Positions 59,003 to 64,000 of a stretch of 64,000 bases of DNA are shown piece after piece; the stretch's first letter is position 1; each line of letters starts with the position of its first letter. The position numbers and the translations under genes are program-made. Under the pieces are notes generated by a model that saw nothing but the letters and a program-made list of their open reading frames with translations, ran no database searches and was not told the origin of the DNA. The stretch comes from Formicarius rufipectus. Its lineage: Eukaryota; Chordata; Aves; Passeriformes; Formicariidae. Where the stretch lies: contig VXAU01003742.1 in the NCBI GenBank assembly GCA_013399695.1, forward strand, positions 124,001-188,000, written 5' to 3'.

Positions 59003-62000
59003 CTGAAACAGAAAGAGAAGCAGAGCTTCAGCACAAACTGCCAACTGCTGTCAGGGAGCAACCCTCCTCATCCCCATCTGTCCCAAGGTCATCGTGGCTG
59101 TTTGGCTGCTGTCAGCACCGAGGGTCACACAGCACTGACCTCTGCCTGTGGCACAGACCACCCCCAGGGCAGCAGCTCCTGCGGGACATTGCTTGGCCTC
59201 ACCACATGCTGTAAAGAATCCCAACTGTCAGGCTGTGTGCCAAGGATGAGCTAAACATCACTGTTGGCCTGACCTACCCCTGGAAATGCTGACCAGCCTA
59301 GAGCAAGTCCCGGCTGTAAGGGCCAGTCACCACGGGTGAGGACCTGTGCTGCAGCCAAACAGCACCGAGAGAGCACAAGAAAATTTGGACATGAGAACAT
59401 CACCCCCTGACCTGTATCCTAACCCACAGACCCTGGGGGCTGGCAGCAACATCTGAGAAGTGAGTGAACAGAGCCAAGATATGAAACAGCTGGGATTGAC
59501 TGAGGGCACAGGGTGGTGGTGAGATTTGTTCTTGCACCTCCCCTCACACCCAGGTGGCCTGGTGGTGACTGTGCCCCACTGAGGCACAAGGTGCCTGTCA
59601 AGGACCTAAGCCTCTGATGATTACATCATTTTTTGTACTGTCATCAGCAGTTTAAACTTGAACCCACCACCACCCACCAGCTGGCATGAGGGGGTCATGA
59701 AGTGAGATTGAGGGAAGCTCCCTTCGCTCCCACACTTGCCAGCCCAGCCTCACACAGGCAGTGGTTCCTGGGGACTCACAGCCCACTCCTCTCCTCCCTT
59801 GGGGTCACAGAGCTGCTGGCTGGGATGGGTTCACTCTGCAGGTGGGACGGGGACAGCATTTAAACCTCAAGTCACTGCAGCGTCACTGCACACACACACA
59901 CTGCTGAGGGACACTGAGACTGTGCCACAGGATTATAAATCGCTCCGGAGGACCCGATGTTTGCTGAAGCACCTCATACACATCCAGAAATGAGAACTCG
60001 CTCTTACTCCATCTCCTTTGTTTTACCCAGAGGCTGCACCTGTGACAGAACTAATGCCTCTCTCCACGCTCGGGCAGGAGTTCTGCTGCCTGTTTGTCTA
60101 GAACATTAATAGTGACCCCCGCAGATCAGGTGGGGGAGGACCCAGGGGAGAGGAAATTTAGCACTGCTCCATAATTAGCCAAGAATCTAAGCCCCCTCCC
60201 CTGAGCTGCCTTCACCCGGTTCTCATGTTATCACTCCCTCTCACCCAGACCAGCTGCTCTGGTGATTAGATGGTTGTTTTTGGGGGAGGAAGGCAGAAGT
60301 CGTGACTAAAAGCCTGGAACTATGTGTTATTTTAAAAGACATGTTGGTGCAGTGAAATAAAGTGCAGTTGCATTCAGGCAGAGAGAAAGGGGGAGGCAGC
60401 AGGGTGAGAAGGGAGCCTGGGGAGGTGGAGGGGTGCATGCCTGATGCCCACGAGTTAGCAGAAGGAAAAAAGGGTTCAATTCCTACAAGAAGGAGGACAA
60501 CAGTATCTCTTCAGCCCACAGGAAGATGGATAACCATCCCCACTGCTCAGCTCTGGAGCAAGCTGGCACTGCGAAGAGAAAGATGAGGAAAGGCAGAAAG
60601 AAAAGGGAAGAAGAGCCTGAAGGGAAGAAGAGCCCAGGACCCCATCTCTTCCCCTTCCTAACTGTAACCCAGAGGAGGGGTTCCTCCCTCAGCACCCCAG
60701 TTGTCCAAGCCAGCCGTGAGTGGAACCAACCCCAGCACTGCCGAACCCTCCTCAGGACCTGGGGGGATGACTCATGCCACGGAGGTTCTGAGGGGTCAGG
60801 TCTGGACACTTCGAGACCACCTCCCAGAGACCCTCAGGAGAGGCGTGATCAGCATGTTTAGAGCCAGGCAGAAGCACAGGTCCATGCTTTTCCACAGCTC
60901 CAGCCACAGCTGCCAGGAACACAAGCAGAGTCATCCACAGCCTCATCACAGAGCTGGGTACCTGCACCGTCCCCCCTGCCTGAGCCATGGCGTATGTCCT
61001 GCTTCCCTGGGCAGAGCACAGTGACCTTTCTAAATGCACCCTGTTGTACTAAAGCTCTCCTTCTGCCCCTTCCAAGACTGCTGATACCTGAGGCTCACAC
61101 TCCCTCCTGGTCCAATGACGGGGTTAAAATTTGATGAGTCCAACACAACTACTGCACCCCTGTCTACCTTTCCAGCAAGGCACATAGCAGCTCCTTCCTA
61201 TTTTGGCTGTACAATGTATAGTTGAAGGTTCCTCAAATGCTTTATCAATCTCCATCTTCCTTTGAGTCAGTACCTGGATTTATGGGTGGGAGATACAAAA
61301 AATGGTTGGATGTATTTGATAAAAGTAATCTTCAAAACATCTGAAATATGTTTCCTGTAACTGCATGGCATAAACTGAATTTATGACAGAAGTGTGATTA
61401 AGATTGTTGGAGTACATCTGTGATGAAAAGCACAAAGCACTTGACTAAAGTGGGATTCACATCTGCAAGGCCAGAAACTCGGACCTGTGCTTTCTCTACC
61501 TGTGTGCACACACCCAACACATGCTCCAGAACACAAGCAAAGGCTTGGCAAGCAGGTCCCAGCACCAGGAAGAGCAGCAGAGGGAGTGGATGAGGTTATT
61601 GTGGGGGTGGTGCAGGAACCTGCCCTTGCAGGGCTCTGCCAAGCAGCATCTGGCCCCTGGCTGAGGCGAGGGTGGCATGTGCAGGCTGAGGGTAACTGGA
61701 AAGGAAAAAAGCCATCTTCCACTGCAGTCTCTCTCCTTGGTATTCCAGCTCAGCTGACTGACATGCAAATTAGTTTAATTATTTCTTCTTCTAAAATAAA
61801 TTATATTTTGCAGTGGCTGCAATATGTTGTGTCAGGCAAAATTACATTCAATATTTTTAAACTAATTGATGTCAGCCTTGAGAAAACCTGATTGACAGCA
61901 GCGAGGAAACTAGGCTGCTACCTAAACGCTTTCCTAAATTAAAATTAAACATGCCGTTTTTCTGCATTTCCTTCAGGAGTTGGAATGCTATTAATCTGAA

Positions 62001-64000
62001 AAGACTGAGGAAAGAGACATGGAAAATACACAGAACGAGAGGGAGATTCTGGAAGCACAGCCGTGCAGTATGGGAGCTCCAGGCTGGTGACTGGCAGCTG
62101 CCTTTGCCAACATGGGAGGAATTACTTCAGAGCCACTGGAGCTGCCGTGGGTGGGGAACAGGATCCTCCCCAGCACTTCCATGCTGCTACATCTGCAGTT
62201 ACCTCAACACTGCCACCGGTGTAGTTAAAAAGGCATGCACTGAGTATCAGCTGGACCTCCCATGCCCAGGTGCCACATGGCAAAACAGGCAAAACTTGGA
62301 CAGGACAGGCAGTGTCAGGAGTGTGGAGCAGGAGATGATCACAGGCCTGCTGCACAGCAACACTCAGGCCAGGACTCAAATGCTTCAGATGAATCTTCAG
62401 CCACACCCCAAAGTATTTTTTTCTTAGACCATATTCTCATCTTAAATGTTCAGGTGCAAAATCCCAACTTGGCCCCTCCCTGAGCTGCGGACAACTGAGT
62501 GCCCACAGGAGCAACACTGAGCAGCTCTGAGCAACTGCTCATCAACACTGGAGCTCTCCAGCAGCAGTTCACAGTGATGGGAAGGGGCTGATGACGTTCA
62601 GCCACTCCTGCCATGGCAGGAAATGAGGGGACCTGCAGTTACTGCTGTGCTGGGATCCAGCTATTACCCCTCCAACCCCTCATGCAAACTCACAATAAAG
62701 AACTTTGCATTTTTACACCCAAACCTTTCCTGTGGAGTTCCAAATCCAGCCATTGCCAAGGCACACGTGCCATTTGGCCTCCTGCCTGCAAACAGCCATG
62801 CAGGGTATCACACTCTGAAAGGTGCTCAGCAGCTTCTCTGGGTCTGAGGAGAGCCCAGGGGACCGTGGGCTGCCACGTGCAGCTGCAGCACCTGGGGCAG
62901 CCCAGCTCACAGACACTGGTGGGAACAGCACAAAACCTGCTCTTCTGTGTCAAGACCAAACTGGTATGATACTGAACTCCATTTTTTTACATCAGTAAGG
63001 AAGCCAGAAGAGGCAGGAGTGGAATTTATTCCTTGCTACCTCAGCAAATTGGGAGAACAAAATGCAGAACAGAAGGCTGGGATGGGTCACTCAGCTCTCC
63101 AGCCCTGATGCCACGGCTGTGGGGCACAGGGTGGGTTTGTAGCTGTCAGCACAGCTCCTGCCTACAAAGCACAGCACTGATGGCAAGGACCGAGCAGGGG
63201 CATGCCAGGGGTATGGCTCATCTGACAGGTGGCTACATCAGAGGCTGGAGTTGAGAACGTGGCTCCCAGCTGAGGGGATACAAAGTGGAAGCAGTAGTTA
63301 AGCCAAGTAACATATAAATGGCTCTCACCTCTCCTGAGTCCTGCCCAAACTCAGCACCATGAGAGTCATTAAATCGCATCCAAACACAATGCTCTGATTA
63401 AAGCCAGTCTCCAGCAGGAAGATTTATCATCTCAATTACCAGCAGTGGACACAGCAGTCAAGGCCTCATCATTTTACATGAGCAAAGAGGAAAACAGGAA
63501 GAGAATCACTAATATTAGCCCAAGGAAGGTAAACAGCTTGCGAGCAAGATGAAGATTTATCTGTGGAAATGCTTGGCCTGGTCCCAGGCCAGATTAGCTG
63601 AACAGCCCCCATGTTTCCTGCCAGCTGCCACGCTGAGGCCAAACACTCCAGTGGTCCCTGGCTGGCCAAGGCAGCTCATGCTGGGGATGCTTGGGCAAGG
63701 TGGGGGGGCCGAGCTGCCTCCCTTCCTCCTGCAGCAGCAGCAGTCCTGCTGGCTCATGGGCACAGCCAGGCACCTTCTGCAGCTTTTCTTACTGCTCCCA
63801 GAGGCAAATACACTCTGTGATATCTGCAGGTGGGATGTGTGCCCCTGGACATGGTTTCTGCTGCAGGACTGGACTCTCCAGGGTCAGGGCACAGGTCCTG
63901 CTTGGAGCTCCTTGAGCCCCACAGGCTGCCTGTGGGAACAAGTGTTGCCAGAGGGCTGGCTGTTCTTCAGCCACCAGCAGTCAAATTCTGCTCAGGACAG
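59003..64000 (-). other. CDH22 upstream intron, running off the window
   Basis: About 5 kb with no further cadherin exon in any minus-strand frame, so the next upstream exon is beyond 64000. It contains a short CA tract near 59888-59900, a purine-rich tract at 60560-60640 and the AT-rich block listed at 61745-62060. Confidence 0.75.
61745..62060. promoter_or_regulatory. Intronic enhancer-like block with octamer and PBX-MEIS decamer
   Basis: AT-rich, non-repetitive and sharply different from its flanks. It holds ATGCAAAT at 61763-61770 running into TTAGTTTAATTATTT, CTAATTGATGTCAG, and a perfect TGATTGACAG (PBX-MEIS/PREP composite) at 61889-61898, then CTAAATTAAAATTAAAC. No exon fits. A developmental enhancer of CDH22 is a reasonable inference. 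Confidence 0.45.

Overview
The window is nuclear DNA from a bird. The evidence is two CR1 retroposon fragments (the dominant avian LINE family), compact introns, GC-rich promoters beside GC-rich minisatellites, and a gene order matching the vertebrate NCOA5 - CD40 - CDH22 neighbourhood (human 20q13). I cannot name the species. The minisatellite style would suit a passerine, but that is a guess.

Layout. 1-2.4 kb: two coding exons of a minus-strand RNA-recognition-motif gene, called NCOA5 mainly from synteny; the rest of the gene lies to the left. 2.4-4.85 kb: its AT-rich first intron. 4.85-5.5 kb: a CpG island with a 232-bp assembly gap, the likely NCOA5 promoter. 5.5-6.24 kb: a G-rich minisatellite. 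7.0-7.32 kb: a second minisatellite of about 25-bp units carrying NF-kB consensus sites, directly upstream of CD40. 7.665-12.515 kb: complete CD40 (TNFRSF5), nine coding exons and 281 residues with clean splice sites, then a 3' UTR that overlaps a CpG-dense patch. 13.3-46.4 kb: 33 kb without any recognisable gene, lying between the convergent CD40 and CDH22. It is GC-rich DNA broken by AT-rich, TAAT-rich islands that look like conserved noncoding or enhancer elements, plus one CR1 piece at 17.9 kb and another at 45.3 kb. 46.4-59.0 kb: the last four coding exons of CDH22 on the minus strand with a candidate 2.5-kb 3' UTR. 59.0-64.0 kb: an upstream CDH22 intron, including one strong enhancer-like block at 61.75-62.06 kb.

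The genes do not form a pathway. NCOA5 is a nuclear coregulator, CD40 an immune costimulatory receptor that signals through TRAFs to NF-kB, and CDH22 a neural type II cadherin; the order is ancestral synteny. The most interesting signal is the array of seven exact GGGRNYYYCC sites in about 250 bp, made by tandem repetition, in the proximal promoter of CD40, a gene known in mammals to be NF-kB responsive.
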